Origin: Nocardioides zeae
GTDB taxonomy: Bacteria > Actinomycetota > Actinomycetes > Propionibacteriales > Nocardioidaceae
Length of the DNA: 64,000 nucleotides
NCBI RefSeq assembly: GCF_030818655.1
Contig: NZ_JAUTAN010000001.1
Location: forward strand, 3,224,001 to 3,288,000
Reading direction: 5' to 3'
Shown here: positions 1 to 11,723 of the stretch, in pieces
Numbering within the stretch: position 1 is the stretch's first letter
How the letters are laid out: each line of letters begins with the position of its first letter
The notes under the pieces: generated by a model
Seen by the model: only the letters and a program-made list of their open reading frames with translations
Told to the model about the DNA's origin: nothing
Database searches by the model: none
Translations under genes and position numbers: made by a program

Positions 1-1
1 G

Positions 2-2551
<2,550 letters not shown>

Positions 2552-2571
2552 CCGGAGCCGCGACGTACCGC

Positions 2572-2603
2572 ACGGGGCGGGACCCACACGGGTCCCGCCC
2601 CGT
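2572..2603 (+). terminator. Intrinsic-type terminator hairpin
   Basis: A perfect 14-bp GC-rich stem (ACGGGGCGGGACCC and its complement) closes a 4-nt ACAC loop 20 nt after the stop of the Fe-S oxidoreductase gene. There is no clear T-run, as is common in actinobacteria. Confidence 0.8.
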
Positions 2604-2627
2604 TCGTCGTCTCCACCCGGACCCCGA

Positions 2628-2706
2628 ACGTCATGCGGAGCGGCGCCCCCGACGACCGACACGCATGACGTCCGCAGGGGTCTCGCGTCCGGGCGGACGT
2701 CATGCG
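2628..2706. repeat. Direct and inverted copies of ACGTCATGCG
   Basis: ACGTCATGCG occurs at 2628-2637 and 2697-2706, and its reverse complement at 2662-2671. The second and third copies extend to a perfect 14-bp inverted repeat (2662-2675 with 2693-2706, arm CGCATGACGTCCGC) around a 17-nt spacer; the two direct copies share a following AGCGG with one mismatch. It lies in the 277-nt gap 2552-2828, between the terminator and the converging MFS gene. No gene was recognised in the gap. It may be a REP-like element or a second terminator. Confidence 0.6.
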
Positions 2707-2828
2707 AAGCGGTCCCGCCCCTACTTGTGCGGTGCTAGTGCGTCCTGTGCGGTGGTCGACCGCGTGTGAAGTAGCCCGGACACCGCGTTACACGGGGGCG
2801 GGCCGGCCAGCCAGGCAGCAGCCGACCC

Positions 2829-4013
2829 TCAGCGCGTACGGCGCGCGACGACCCACCCGCAGACCATGGCGAGCCCGACGAGCCCGGCGACCCACGTGAC
2901 GACGCCGGCCCAGCCGAAGCCGCTCCAGGCGACGCCGATCCACGCCCCGAAGATGCTCGAGCCCGCGTAGTAGCCGAAGACGTAGAGCGCGCTCGCCTGT
3001 GTGCCGTGGGCGCCGGCCACGGCGGGCGCCCACCCGCTGGCGACGGCGTGGGCGGCGAAGAAGCCCGCGGTGAGCACGACGAGCCCGATGACGACGGTCG
3101 GGAGCCAGGCGGGCAGCGTGAGCAGCAGGCCGGCGAGCATGAGGCCGAGGGCGAGGGCGAGCACCGCCGAGCGGCCGACCCGGTCGGCGGCGCGACCGGC
3201 GAGCGCGGAGGACGTCGTACCGGCGAGGTAGGCCAGGAACACCAGTCCGACCACGGCGACGGGCAGCGAGAAGGGCGGCGCGACGAGCCGGAACGTCAGG
3301 TAGTTGTAGACCGCGACGAACCCGCCCATGAGCAGGAACGGGATCGCCACCAGCGCCAGCACCGCGGGGTCGCGCAGGAGGGACCGGAAGGCGCGGGGCG
3401 ACGTCCGCGGACCGACCGACTCGTTGATCGCCGGGGGCAGCAGCCACCAGAAGACGGCGGTCGCGGCGAGCGCCGCGAGGGCGAGCAGCGCCAGCGCGAT
3501 CCGCCAGGTGCCGAGGTCGACGGCCGCGGCGGTGATCAGCCGGCCCCCGACGCCGCCGAGGGAGTTGCCGGCGACGTACAGGCCCATCGCCGCCCCGAGG
3601 CCGCTCGGGTGCACCTCGGCGCCGACGTGGCCCATCGCGACGCCCACGATCGCGGCGAGCACCAGGCCGAGGAGGCCGCGGAGCCCGACGAGCACCTCCA
3701 GCGTGGGCGCGGCGGCGCAGGCCAGCGCGAGGGCGACGGCGAGCAGGAGACCGATCCGCATCGTGCGCACGCGGCCCCAGCGGAGGGCGAGGGCGGTGAC
3801 CGGCACGACGGCGAGCGCGAGGGCCCCGGTGCTGGCCGACACGGTGAGGCTGGCGCGGGCGGCGGTCGCGCCGTACTCCTCCGCGATCTCCGGCAGCAGC
3901 GGCTGTGTGGCGTAGAGCAGCCCGAACGCCGCGAGCCCGGCGCAGGCCATCGCGAGGTTGAGCCGTCGGTACCCCTGCGACCCGGGCCGGTGGCGGTCGC
4001 TCGGGTCGGGCAC
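2829..4013 (-). CDS. MFS transporter, YnfM/DHA1-like
   Basis: This is a 12-helix major facilitator protein of about 394 residues, close to the usual length. The first helix contains LLYATQPLLPEIAEEYG, characteristic of the YnfM branch of proton-driven drug or metabolite exporters. A motif-A-like loop (GRAADRVGRSAV) lies in the C-terminal half. The frame stays open upstream to 4076, but GTG at 4013 was preferred: it precedes the first plausible cytoplasmic residues, leaves room for a promoter before the divergent hydrolase gene at 4097, and has a GATGCT hexamer 6 nt before it. The substrate cannot be deduced. Confidence 0.8.
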   Translation of the reverse strand: MPDPSDRHRPGSQGYRRLNLAMACAGLAAFGLLYATQPLLPEIAEEYGATAARASLTVSASTGALALAVVPVTALALRWGRVRTMRIGLLLAVALALACAAAPTLEVLVGLRGLLGLVLAAIVGVAMGHVGAEVHPSGLGAAMGLYVAGNSLGGVGGRLITAAAVDLGTWRIALALLALAALAATAVFWWLLPPAINESVGPRTSPRAFRSLLRDPAVLALVAIPFLLMGGFVAVYNYLTFRLVAPPFSLPVAVVGLVFLAYLAGTTSSALAGRAADRVGRSAVLALALGLMLAGLLLTLPAWLPTVVIGLVVLTAGFFAAHAVASGWAPAVAGAHGTQASALYVFGYYAGSSIFGAWIGVAWSGFGWAGVVTWVAGLVGLAMVCGWVVARRTR

Positions 4014-4096
4014 CCGACCAGCATCGCAGGTAACCCGCCGGTAACCCGGTGCCGACGGCGTCGTTACCCAGGTCACACCGCCTCCAGGAGTGACCC

Positions 4097-6589
4097 ATGC
4101 TGCTCGTCCGTCGCACCACCCGCCGCGCCGCCTCGTACGTCGCGACGCTCGCCCTCGTCGCCTCCGCGGCCGCGCTCGTCCCGAGCCCGGCTCCGGCGGC
4201 GAGCGTGTCGACCACGACCACGACCACCAGCGCCCCCGCCCTCCCCAGCGGTTGGACGCCCCGCCCGGCCGACTACCCCGGCACGGTGACGCAGCGCGAC
4301 CTGCAGATCCCGATGTCCGACGGCACGGTGCTGCGCGGCGACCTCGTGCTCCCCGGGGACGCCGACGGGGTCGCGGTGCCCGGCCGCTTCCCGGTCGTCG
4401 TCACCATCACGGCCTACAACAAGACCGCGTCGGCCTCGACCGACCTGATGGGCGGCGGGCCGGAGTACCTCGTGCAGCGCGGCTACGCCCAGCTGACGGT
4501 CGACGCCCGCGGCACGGGCTCCTCGCAGGGCTCGTGGGCGGCGTTCAGCGCCCGGGAGAACACCGACGCCGGCGAGATCATCGCGTGGGCGACCTCGTCG
4601 GAGCGTCCGTGGAGCAACGGCTCGGCCGCGATGCGCGGGCCGTCCTACATGGGCATCAACCAGATCTTCGCCGCCGCGCAGAAGCCGCCCGGCCTCAAGG
4701 CGCTCTTCCCGCAGGTGCCCGCCGCGGACGTCTACCGCGACGTGGTCGCCTCCGGCGGCCAGATCGACATCGGGTTCATCCCGTTGTGGCTGGGGCTGGT
4801 CACCACGACGGGGGTCGTGCCGCCGGCGTACGGCGCGACCGATCCCGCCGCGGCCCTCACCACCCTCTTCCAGCACCTCAGCGGCGCCCTCACCTTCACG
4901 GCGCCGCTCGTGCTGGCGGCCGTGCTGGGCGGGGACCCGGCCTACGACGGCGCGTTCTACCGCGAGCGCTCCCCCATCGAGGTCGTCGACGACGTGGACG
5001 TGCCGACCTTCCTCGTCGGCGGTCAGTACGACCTGTTCCAGCGCGGCACCCCGCTGCTGTTCGAGAACCTGCGCTCGCGCGGCGTGCCGACGAAGATGAT
5101 CGTCGGCCCGTGGAACCACCTGGAGGGCTCGTCGGGCGAGGACGTCGCCGACGCCGGCTACGGCACGCTCGAGGAGCTGCAGCTGCGCTGGTTCGACCAC
5201 TACGTGCGGGGCGTGCCCGACCCGGGCCTCGACACCGACATCGCCCCGATGACCTACTACGAGCAGAACGCCGACACCTGGCGCCAGGCGAACGACTGGA
5301 TCGGCGACAACCTGACCGCCACCACGTTCCGGCTCTCGGGCCCGGCCACGGCCGGCGGCGTGCGCAACGGCGGCCTGACGACGGGCGCGGCGACCGCCGG
5401 TACGGCGACGGTCCCGCCCGTCCCGGTCGCGGGGCTCTGCACGCGCTCGACCGACCAGTGGACCGCCGGCCTGCCCACCGCCGTCCTCGCAGACCTCCCG
5501 TGCTGGAGCGACAACCGCGCCAACGACCTCGCGGGCGTCGTCTACGAGACGGACGCGCTCGCCGCGCCGCTCCGCTTCCAGGGCCCGCTCAACGCGCGGC
5601 TCTACACCTCGACCCCGAGCGGTGACGGCCTGCTCTCCGTGGCGGTCTCCTCGGTGGCGCCCGACGGCACCGTGCACCGCATCACCGGGGGCTGGCAGAC
5701 CATCGCCCACCGGGCGCTCGACACGGGCCGCAGCCGCTACCTCGACGGGCAGCTCGTCCAGCCCTACCACCCGTTCACCCGGGAGGCGAAGGCCCCCGCG
5801 GCGGGGAGCGCCGTCGTGCCCGTCGACGTCGAGATCTTCCCGACCGGCGCGCAGGTGCCGGCGGGCCACCGGCTCCGCGTGGCGGTGCAGGCGTACGACG
5901 TGCCCCACCTCCTGCCGACCGTGCCGGACCTCCCGGCCACCCTCGCGCCGCTGACGATCCACGCCTCGGAGCAGTACCCGTCGGCGCTGACCCTCCCCAG
6001 CGTCCAGCGTTTCGCGACGACGACCTCCACGCGTCTCGGCGCGGACTCGACCGCGGCGGGAGCGACGAACACGCTGGGCATCCAGGTGACGACGACCGGC
6101 TTCGGCCGCCCGAGCGGCACGGTCCGGGTCGCGATCGACGGCCGCACCCTCCGCGACGTGCCGCTGGTGCGGGGCACGGCCACGACCACCCTGCCGGCCG
6201 GGACCGCGGGCAACCGGACGGTCACCGCGACGTACCTCGGCAACGACACCTCCGCGCCGTCGCAGCGCACCCGCACCTGGGTCGTGCGACCGCCGGCGGT
6301 GCTCGCGACGACGACGTACGTGCGGATGCTCGACGGCGCCACGACCCGCGTCGGGCAGGGCAACCGCGTCGGGTTCTCGGTGGTGCGTGCCGACGGCACC
6401 CCGGCCGCCGGCCGCGTGCGGGTGCTCGTCGACGGGCGCCGGGTCGCCGAGGTGCCGCTCGTGAAGGGGCTCGGGACGCTGGCCCTGCCGGCCGCGACGC
6501 GGGCGGGCACCCGGACGGTGACGGCGAGCTACATCGGGCAGCCGACCTCGCGGCCCTCCAGCCGCTCGACGGCGTGGGTGGTGCGCTGA
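4097..6589 (+). CDS. Secreted CocE/NonD-family hydrolase (X-Pro peptidase-like) with Ig-like repeats
   Basis: A signal peptide (RR at residues 5-6, a long hydrophobic run, AxA-type end near residue 35) is followed by a CocE/NonD hydrolase. The expected triad is visible: Ser183 in GPSYMG, Asp312 in GGQYDLF and His341 in GPWNHLEG. A beta-rich X-Pro dipeptidyl-peptidase C-terminal domain follows to about residue 635. Two Ig-like repeats of Big_3_5 type then occupy roughly 640-735 and 740-830; both end with R.WVVR. The family includes Xaa-Pro dipeptidyl peptidases, cocaine esterase and glutaryl-7-ACA acylases, so the substrate is open. GGAG precedes ATG by 7 nt. The stop lies 2 nt from the converging siderophore-interacting gene. 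Confidence 0.85.
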   Translation: MLLVRRTTRRAASYVATLALVASAAALVPSPAPAASVSTTTTTTSAPALPSGWTPRPADYPGTVTQRDLQIPMSDGTVLRGDLVLPGDADGVAVPGRFPVVVTITAYNKTASASTDLMGGGPEYLVQRGYAQLTVDARGTGSSQGSWAAFSARENTDAGEIIAWATSSERPWSNGSAAMRGPSYMGINQIFAAAQKPPGLKALFPQVPAADVYRDVVASGGQIDIGFIPLWLGLVTTTGVVPPAYGATDPAAALTTLFQHLSGALTFTAPLVLAAVLGGDPAYDGAFYRERSPIEVVDDVDVPTFLVGGQYDLFQRGTPLLFENLRSRGVPTKMIVGPWNHLEGSSGEDVADAGYGTLEELQLRWFDHYVRGVPDPGLDTDIAPMTYYEQNADTWRQANDWIGDNLTATTFRLSGPATAGGVRNGGLTTGAATAGTATVPPVPVAGLCTRSTDQWTAGLPTAVLADLPCWSDNRANDLAGVVYETDALAAPLRFQGPLNARLYTSTPSGDGLLSVAVSSVAPDGTVHRITGGWQTIAHRALDTGRSRYLDGQLVQPYHPFTREAKAPAAGSAVVPVDVEIFPTGAQVPAGHRLRVAVQAYDVPHLLPTVPDLPATLAPLTIHASEQYPSALTLPSVQRFATTTSTRLGADSTAAGATNTLGIQVTTTGFGRPSGTVRVAIDGRTLRDVPLVRGTATTTLPAGTAGNRTVTATYLGNDTSAPSQRTRTWVVRPPAVLATTTYVRMLDGATTRVGQGNRVGFSVVRADGTPAAGRVRVLVDGRRVAEVPLVKGLGTLALPAATRAGTRTVTASYIGQPTSRPSSRSTAWVVR

Positions 6590-6591
6590 GG

Positions 6592-7569
6592 TCAGGCCTT
6601 CATGGCGACGCCCTCGCGCCAGTAGCCCATGAAGGACACCTGGCCGCGGTCGACGCCGAGGTCCTTGACGAGGGCGCGGCGTAGGCCGGTGACGACCTTC
6701 GACTCGCCGGCGATCCAGGCGTAGAGGCCCGCGTGGGGACCGTCGACGCCCCCGGTCGTCGCGACCTCCTCGCCGAGGCCGGAGAAGACGGGCGTCTCCC
6801 ACAGCAGGTCGCCCTCGGGGTCGGGCTCCACGAGGGCAGCCGCCGAGGCGGCCGCCGCGGCGGCGGCGCGGTCGCCGGCCGTCCGGTCGAGGTGCGCGAG
6901 CACGCGGGCCCGCAGCTCCTCGCCGCGCGGCGCGCCCTCGCGGGGCAGCCACACCACCTCGACCCCGGCGGGGCCGACGACGTCGTCGAGCACGTCGTCG
7001 CGGTGCGGGACCTCCGCGAAGACGGTGCCGGTGGCGTCCGCCGGGAGGTCGCGCAGGATGCCGTAGATCGCCGGCAGCGCCGTCTCGTCACCGACGACCA
7101 GCAAGTCGGTCGCGTCGCCCGGGAGCCACTCGACGCCCCCGAAGTCGTGGCCGCGTCGGGGGGCGACCACGATGACGCGGTCCCCGATCCGCGCGGCGCG
7201 CGCCCAGTCGTTGCCGGGCCCGGAGCAGGCACCGCCCTCGCCGGGGTCGTGCACCACGATGTCGACGACCAGCAGGGTGTCGGGGCCCTCCCCCACGACG
7301 TCGCGCACCGTGTAGGTCCGCATGCAGCCGCGCTCGTCCTCGGGGATCGCGAGCCACGGCGTGTACCAGTCGCCGTCCACCGGCTCCACGCGCGGCAGCG
7401 TCCCGCCGGCCGGCGGGAAGACGAACTTGATCCGCTGGTCGAGCCAGGGCGTCTCGCGGCCCAGCTCGGCGAACTCGTCGCAGCCCAGCTCGACGCGCAC
7501 GAAGGACGACGACACGCGGCGTACGGCGCGCACCTCCGCCTCGGCGACGATCACGGACATCTCGCTCAC
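6592..7569 (-). CDS. Siderophore-interacting FAD protein (ViuB/SIP family)
   Basis: This 325-residue protein has the layout of SIP ferric-siderophore reductases: an N-terminal FAD-binding beta-barrel (RRVSSSFVRVELG, later MRTYTVRDV) and a C-terminal NAD(P)H-binding half (LLVVGDETALPAIYGIL, then a Trp/Glu-rich end GYWREG). Such enzymes release iron in the cytoplasm by reducing the ferric siderophore. It is the last gene of the iron import operon; its GTG start overlaps the stop of the ATPase gene in GTGA, indicating translational coupling. An Ala-rich insertion (AAAAAASAAA) near residue 240 is unusual but is probably a linker. Confidence 0.9.
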   Translation of the reverse strand: MSEMSVIVAEAEVRAVRRVSSSFVRVELGCDEFAELGRETPWLDQRIKFVFPPAGGTLPRVEPVDGDWYTPWLAIPEDERGCMRTYTVRDVVGEGPDTLLVVDIVVHDPGEGGACSGPGNDWARAARIGDRVIVVAPRRGHDFGGVEWLPGDATDLLVVGDETALPAIYGILRDLPADATGTVFAEVPHRDDVLDDVVGPAGVEVVWLPREGAPRGEELRARVLAHLDRTAGDRAAAAAAASAAALVEPDPEGDLLWETPVFSGLGEEVATTGGVDGPHAGLYAWIAGESKVVTGLRRALVKDLGVDRGQVSFMGYWREGVAMKA

Positions 7570-8414
7570 GGGTGCTCCTTCGCCAGGGGGTCGTCGATGG
7601 TCGCGCCGGGCCGGCCGAGGTGGCGGCCGACCGGGACGACCAACGGGGTGTGGGAGACCGGGTCGGGGATGACGCGGCTCTCGAGGCCGAAGACGTCACG
7701 CACGTTGTCCTCCGTGACGACCTCCGCGGGCGTGCCCTCCGCGACGACGCGGCCCTGCTTCATCGCGACGAGGCGGTCGGCGTAGCGCGCCGACAGGTTG
7801 AGGTCGTGCAGCACCATGACGATCGTCGTGCCGGCGCGCAGGTTGAGCTCGGCCAGCAGGTCGAGCATCTCGACCTGGTGGGCGACGTCGAGGTACGTCG
7901 TCGGCTCGTCCAGCAGCAGCAGGTCGGTGCCCTGGGCGAGGGCCATGGCGATCCAGACCCGCTGGCGCTGGCCGCCGGACAGCTCGTCGACCACCCGCTC
8001 GGCGAGGTCGGTCGTGTCGGTGAGCGCGAGCGCCTCGGCCACCGCCCGGTCGTCGTCGCGGCTCCAGCGGCGCAGGGCGCTCTGGTGCGGGTGGCGACCG
8101 CGGCCGACGAGGTCGACGACGGTGACGCCCTCGGGCGCGATCGGGTTCTGCGGCAGCAGGCCGAGGCGGCGGGCGACCTGCTTGGTCGGCATCGTGTGGA
8201 CGGCCTCGCCGTCGAGCAGGACCGCGCCGCCCTGGGGGCGCAGCAGCCGCGCCATGCCGCGGAGCAGCGTGGACTTGCCGCAGCCGTTGCCGCCGACGAT
8301 GACGGTCACCTTCCCGTCGGGGATGGCGACGGTCAGGTCGTCGACGACGGTGCGGTCGTCGTAGCCGAGCGAGACGCCCTCGGCGTACAGGCGCGTGGGA
8401 GCGGTCGTGCTCAC
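7566..8414 (-). CDS. Iron-siderophore ABC transporter ATP-binding protein
   Basis: This FecE/FepC-type ATPase has about 282 residues. It shows Walker A (GGNGCGKST), the ABC signature (LSGGQRQR), Walker B (LLLLDEPTTYLD) and the H-loop (MVLHDLNLSARYAD). It energises uptake of ferric siderophore through the two permeases encoded upstream. GTG at 8414 was chosen because it overlaps the permease stop by 4 nt (GTGA) and gives the standard N-terminus (LYAEGVSLGYDDRTV); the longer open frame upstream is Arg/Gly-rich shadow sequence. Confidence 0.95.
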   Translation of the reverse strand: MSTTAPTRLYAEGVSLGYDDRTVVDDLTVAIPDGKVTVIVGGNGCGKSTLLRGMARLLRPQGGAVLLDGEAVHTMPTKQVARRLGLLPQNPIAPEGVTVVDLVGRGRHPHQSALRRWSRDDDRAVAEALALTDTTDLAERVVDELSGGQRQRVWIAMALAQGTDLLLLDEPTTYLDVAHQVEMLDLLAELNLRAGTTIVMVLHDLNLSARYADRLVAMKQGRVVAEGTPAEVVTEDNVRDVFGLESRVIPDPVSHTPLVVPVGRHLGRPGATIDDPLAKEHP

Positions 8415-9484
8415 CGCGGGCTCCTTCCGGTGGCGCCCCTGGCCATCAGCCAGAGGAGGAACGGGGCGCCGACGGCGCCGGTGATGATGCCGGCCGGCAT
8501 CGTGACGTCGCCGATGTAGTTGGCGCCGACGTGGTCGGCGGCCAGCAGGATGCAGGCACCCACCAGAGCGGCGCCGGCGATGCTCGTGCGGCCCTTGTTG
8601 AGGCCGCGGGCGATGGGCGCCGACAGGAACGCGAGGAACGCCACGGGACCGGCCCCGGCGACGCCGGCGGCGACGAGTAGCACGGCCACGAGCATGAGCA
8701 GGTCGGGCCGACGCCGCGGTACGCCGAGCCCCACCGCCGCGTCCTCCCCCAGCTCGTTGACGCGCAGGTCCCGGCTCGCCCACCAGACGAGCGGCAGCAG
8801 GACGACGAGCGCCAGGGCGAGCACCTGCACCTTCTGCCAGTCGGCGTCGGAGAGGCTGCCCGTGATCCAGCGCAGCGCCAGCTGGACGTCCCAGACGGCG
8901 GCACGGGTGAAGAGGTACTGCGTCACCGACACCAGCGCGGCGGCGACGCCGACCCCGACGAGCACGAGGCGGTAGCCACCCAGGCCGCCGGCCACCCACC
9001 GCACGAGCAGGGCGGTGGCCACCGCGCCGGCCGCGGAGGCGAGGGCGACGGCGTCGCCCCGGAGCCCGAAGGTGAGCAGCGCGAGGACGGCCGCGGTGCT
9101 CGCGCCCGTGCTGATCCCGATGATGTCGGGGCTGGCGAGCGGGTTGCGGAGGGTGGTCTGGAAGACGGCGCCGCCGATGCCGAAGCAGGCACCCACCCCG
9201 ACGGCCGTCAGGGCCCGCGGGAGCTTCGACTCCATCATGATGAACTCCGCGGTCGGACGCCCGATGCCGTCGCCGAGGATGATGCGCACCGCGTCGGGGG
9301 CCGTGAAGGTGTAGCCGCCGAGCAGCAGGTGCACGCAGAACAGCGTGAAGGTGAGCACGGCGAGCCCGCCGAGCACGAGGGCGTGCCGCCGGCGCGGCGC
9401 GCGACGGGCGCGACGCACGCGCTCGACGTCCGCGGCCACGACCTGGGTGAGCACCTCGGAGGGGCGCTCGCTGAGGACGGTCAC
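8411..9484 (-). CDS. Iron-siderophore ABC permease (FecCD family), second
   Basis: This is a FecCD/BtuC-type permease of about 357 residues with the expected 9-10 helices. It has the family signature blocks ESKLPRALTAVGVGACFGIGG and NPLASPDIIGISTGAS, plus the late conserved block GPVAFLAFLSAPIARGL. GTG at 9484 overlaps the stop of the preceding permease by 4 nt (GTGA). It presumably forms a heterodimeric channel with that permease, driven by the ATPase downstream. Confidence 0.92.
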   Translation of the reverse strand: MTVLSERPSEVLTQVVAADVERVRRARRAPRRRHALVLGGLAVLTFTLFCVHLLLGGYTFTAPDAVRIILGDGIGRPTAEFIMMESKLPRALTAVGVGACFGIGGAVFQTTLRNPLASPDIIGISTGASTAAVLALLTFGLRGDAVALASAAGAVATALLVRWVAGGLGGYRLVLVGVGVAAALVSVTQYLFTRAAVWDVQLALRWITGSLSDADWQKVQVLALALVVLLPLVWWASRDLRVNELGEDAAVGLGVPRRRPDLLMLVAVLLVAAGVAGAGPVAFLAFLSAPIARGLNKGRTSIAGAALVGACILLAADHVGANYIGDVTMPAGIITGAVGAPFLLWLMARGATGRSPR

Positions 9485-10527
9485 AGGCTTCCCAACCTCC
9501 CGCGGCGGATCATCACGAGGAAGAGCGGCGCGCCGATGACGGCGATCATGACGCCGACCTGGATCTCGCTCGGGGGCAGCACGAAGCGGCCCACCGTGTC
9601 GGCGCCGACCATGAGCACGGCGCCCCAGGCGGCGCTGAGGGGCAGCACCTTCGCGTAGTCCCCGCCCACCTGCATGCGCACGAGGTGGGGCACGAGGAGG
9701 CCGAGGAAGGCGATCGGGCCCGCGAGCGCGACCGAGGCGCCGACGAGCAGCACGAGGCCGAGGCCCACGACGAGACGGTCGCGGGTGGTGTTGCGGCCGA
9801 GGCCGCGGGCGAGGTCGTCGCCGAGCGCGAGCGCGTTGAGCACCCGGGCGCTGCCGAGGACGAGCACGAAGCCCACGACGATGAACGGGAGCGCCGTGAG
9901 CAGGGCGTCGGTCTGCTTGCCCGCCACGCTGCCGACCTGCCAGCGTCGCGTGGCGTCGATGGTCTCGCGGCTCATCAGGAGGATGGCCGTGGTCCAGCTG
10001 GAGAGGGCCGCGGTGACCGCGGCGCCGGCGATGACGAGCTTGGCGGGAGTGGCCCCGCCCCGCCCGAGGCTCGCGATGAGGTGGACGGCCACCGCCGCGA
10101 CGCCCGCGCCGATGAAGCCGAACCAGATGTAGCCGCCGATCGTCCCGGCGCCGACGTAGGTGATGCCGGCGACCATCGCGAACGCCGCACCCGCGTTGAC
10201 GCCCAGCAGACCGGTGTCGGCCAGGGGGTTGCGGGTCAGGCCCTGCATCGCGGCACCCGCGACGCCGAAGGCCGCCCCGAGAAGGGCCCCGACGCCGGTG
10301 CGGAGCAGCCGGGCATCCATGAAGACGTGGTCGGGGTGGCTCGCGTCGAGCAGCGCGAGCGGGTCGACCCACCGGTTGCCGATGCAGAGGGAGGCGACGC
10401 CGACGACGGCGAGCGCCGCGATGCAGATCGCGACGCTCGCCGGCGTGCTCCGGCGTGGCGTCCGTGCCCGGCCGGCTGTGGCGGTCCGGCCGGGCAGGTC
10501 GGGAGAGGTCTCCGTGGTGGTGGTCAC
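9481..10527 (-). CDS. Iron-siderophore ABC permease (FecCD family), first
   Basis: This FecCD permease has DARLLRTGVGALLGAAFGVAGAA and the block GLTRNPLADTGLLGVNAGA near the N-terminal half, and GPIAFLGLLVPHLVR near the C-terminus. The start is uncertain. ATG at 10575 would overlap the binding-protein gene by 23 nt, whereas GTG at 10527 leaves a 25-nt gap. Neither has a strong Shine-Dalgarno sequence, and the shorter form was taken. The two permeases differ in sequence throughout, consistent with a heterodimeric channel rather than a recent duplication. Confidence 0.88.
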   Translation of the reverse strand: MTTTTETSPDLPGRTATAGRARTPRRSTPASVAICIAALAVVGVASLCIGNRWVDPLALLDASHPDHVFMDARLLRTGVGALLGAAFGVAGAAMQGLTRNPLADTGLLGVNAGAAFAMVAGITYVGAGTIGGYIWFGFIGAGVAAVAVHLIASLGRGGATPAKLVIAGAAVTAALSSWTTAILLMSRETIDATRRWQVGSVAGKQTDALLTALPFIVVGFVLVLGSARVLNALALGDDLARGLGRNTTRDRLVVGLGLVLLVGASVALAGPIAFLGLLVPHLVRMQVGGDYAKVLPLSAAWGAVLMVGADTVGRFVLPPSEIQVGVMIAVIGAPLFLVMIRRGRLGSL

Positions 10528-10552
10528 GGATGCACTCGACTCGGGAGGTCGC

Positions 10553-11608
10553 TCAGTAGACCTGGGGCTCGCCACCGATGGCGGCCGCGACCTCGGGGAT
10601 GAAGTGGTCGAGCGCGTAGGGGATGCCCAGGACGGACGGGAACGAGAGGCCCAGGGTGTCGTTCGGCTCGAGCGTGATGACGTAGTTGCCGTTCGCGATC
10701 GGCGGGATCTGCTGCAGCAGCGGCGTCTGGACGAGCTGCTCCGACTCCTCGGGAGTCGTGCCGTAGGCCAGGATCACGTCGGCGTCGAGCTCGGCCGCGC
10801 GCTCGGCGGAGACGTTGAAGTAGAACGCATCGGTGCCCCCCTCCTCGACGATGGGCGGGGACACCATGCCCAGCTCCTCGAGGATCGCCGGGCGGTTGTC
10901 GACCGTCGTGTAGACACCGACGTTGGAGAGGTCGGTCGGGTCGAAGAACGCCCAGATGAACGAGGCGCCGACGATGTCCGGGTTCTCCTCGGCCGTGGCC
11001 TCGAGGTCGGCCTTGGTCTCGGCGATGATCTCCTCAGCAGCCTCGGTGCGACCCAGCGCCTGGCCGGTCGTCTCCATCGACTGCTCCCACGTGGTGGCCC
11101 ACTGGACGCCCGGGTGCGCGATGACCGGGATGCCGGCGTCGCTGAGCTTGTCGAAGTCGTCCTGCGTCAGGCCGGAGTTGGTCGCGATGACCACGTCGGG
11201 CTCGAGGCCGATGATCTGGTCGGTGGGCACCGCGTCGGTGACGTCGAGCAGCTCGGGGGCCTCGGCGCCGTCGATCTCGGCGAGCGCGTCGTCGAACCAG
11301 TCCGTGGTGCCCGCGGCGTTGCCGCCCCAGGTCATCTTCTGCACCGCGATCGGCGCGACGCCCAGCGCGGCGACGTTGTCGCCGTCGACGCCGAGCGTCA
11401 CGATCCGCTGCGGCTCCTCCTCGATCGTGGCCTCGCCGTACGTCGACTCGATGGTCACGGGGAACGCGTCGGTGTCGGCGCTGGAGTTCGCCGCGGGAGC
11501 CGCACCGTCCTCGTCGGACGAACCGGTGGCACAGGCGCTGAGGCCGAGCATGGCGACGCTGGTCGCCGCGACGAGCGCGGAGGCACGACGCAGGGAGGAG
11601 AGCTGCAC
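10553..11608 (-). CDS. Iron-siderophore substrate-binding lipoprotein
   Basis: This FecB/FhuD-type binding protein carries a lipoprotein signal ending in LSAC, so it should be anchored to the outer face of the membrane. The family fold is visible: ERIVTLGVD-like first strand (QRIVTLGVDGDNVAALG), the domain-connecting helix and a C-terminal PEVAAAIGG segment. ATG at 11623 is possible, but AAGGAA lies 6 nt before the in-frame GTG at 11608, so GTG was preferred; the signal sequence is intact either way. It is the first gene of the five-gene import operon and follows an IdeR-type box at 11656-11674. The siderophore type cannot be told. Confidence 0.9.
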   Translation of the reverse strand: MQLSSLRRASALVAATSVAMLGLSACATGSSDEDGAAPAANSSADTDAFPVTIESTYGEATIEEEPQRIVTLGVDGDNVAALGVAPIAVQKMTWGGNAAGTTDWFDDALAEIDGAEAPELLDVTDAVPTDQIIGLEPDVVIATNSGLTQDDFDKLSDAGIPVIAHPGVQWATTWEQSMETTGQALGRTEAAEEIIAETKADLEATAEENPDIVGASFIWAFFDPTDLSNVGVYTTVDNRPAILEELGMVSPPIVEEGGTDAFYFNVSAERAAELDADVILAYGTTPEESEQLVQTPLLQQIPPIANGNYVITLEPNDTLGLSFPSVLGIPYALDHFIPEVAAAIGGEPQVY

Positions 11609-11655
11609 GGGGGATTCCTTCATGGAGCGGGGGAGGACGACCCGGCGGACGCTAC

Positions 11656-11674
11656 TAAGGCCAGCCTTACCTTG
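11656..11674 (-). promoter_or_regulatory. IdeR/DmdR-type iron box
   Basis: Read on the minus strand the site is CAAGGTAAGGCTGGCCTTA. It matches 13 of 19 positions of the DtxR/IdeR consensus TTAGGTTAGGCTAACCTAA, including the central AGGC core. It lies about 35-50 nt upstream of the binding-protein start, where a repressor bound to Fe2+ would block transcription of the siderophore import operon. Confidence 0.75.
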
Positions 11675-11723
11675 GCAACTCCCCGTGGCGTGCGTCTCGC
11701 CGCGTCGCGCGCGGGGACAGGAA

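Noticed and set aside
2712..2790. RNA gene suggested by two TGTGCGGTG copies
   Set aside because: No cloverleaf or stable extended fold could be drawn; simple local repeat.
4073..6952. A 959-codon minus-strand frame opposite the CocE-like hydrolase
   Set aside because: Arg/Gly-rich shadow; the plus strand has a signal peptide, an intact triad and a good ribosome site.
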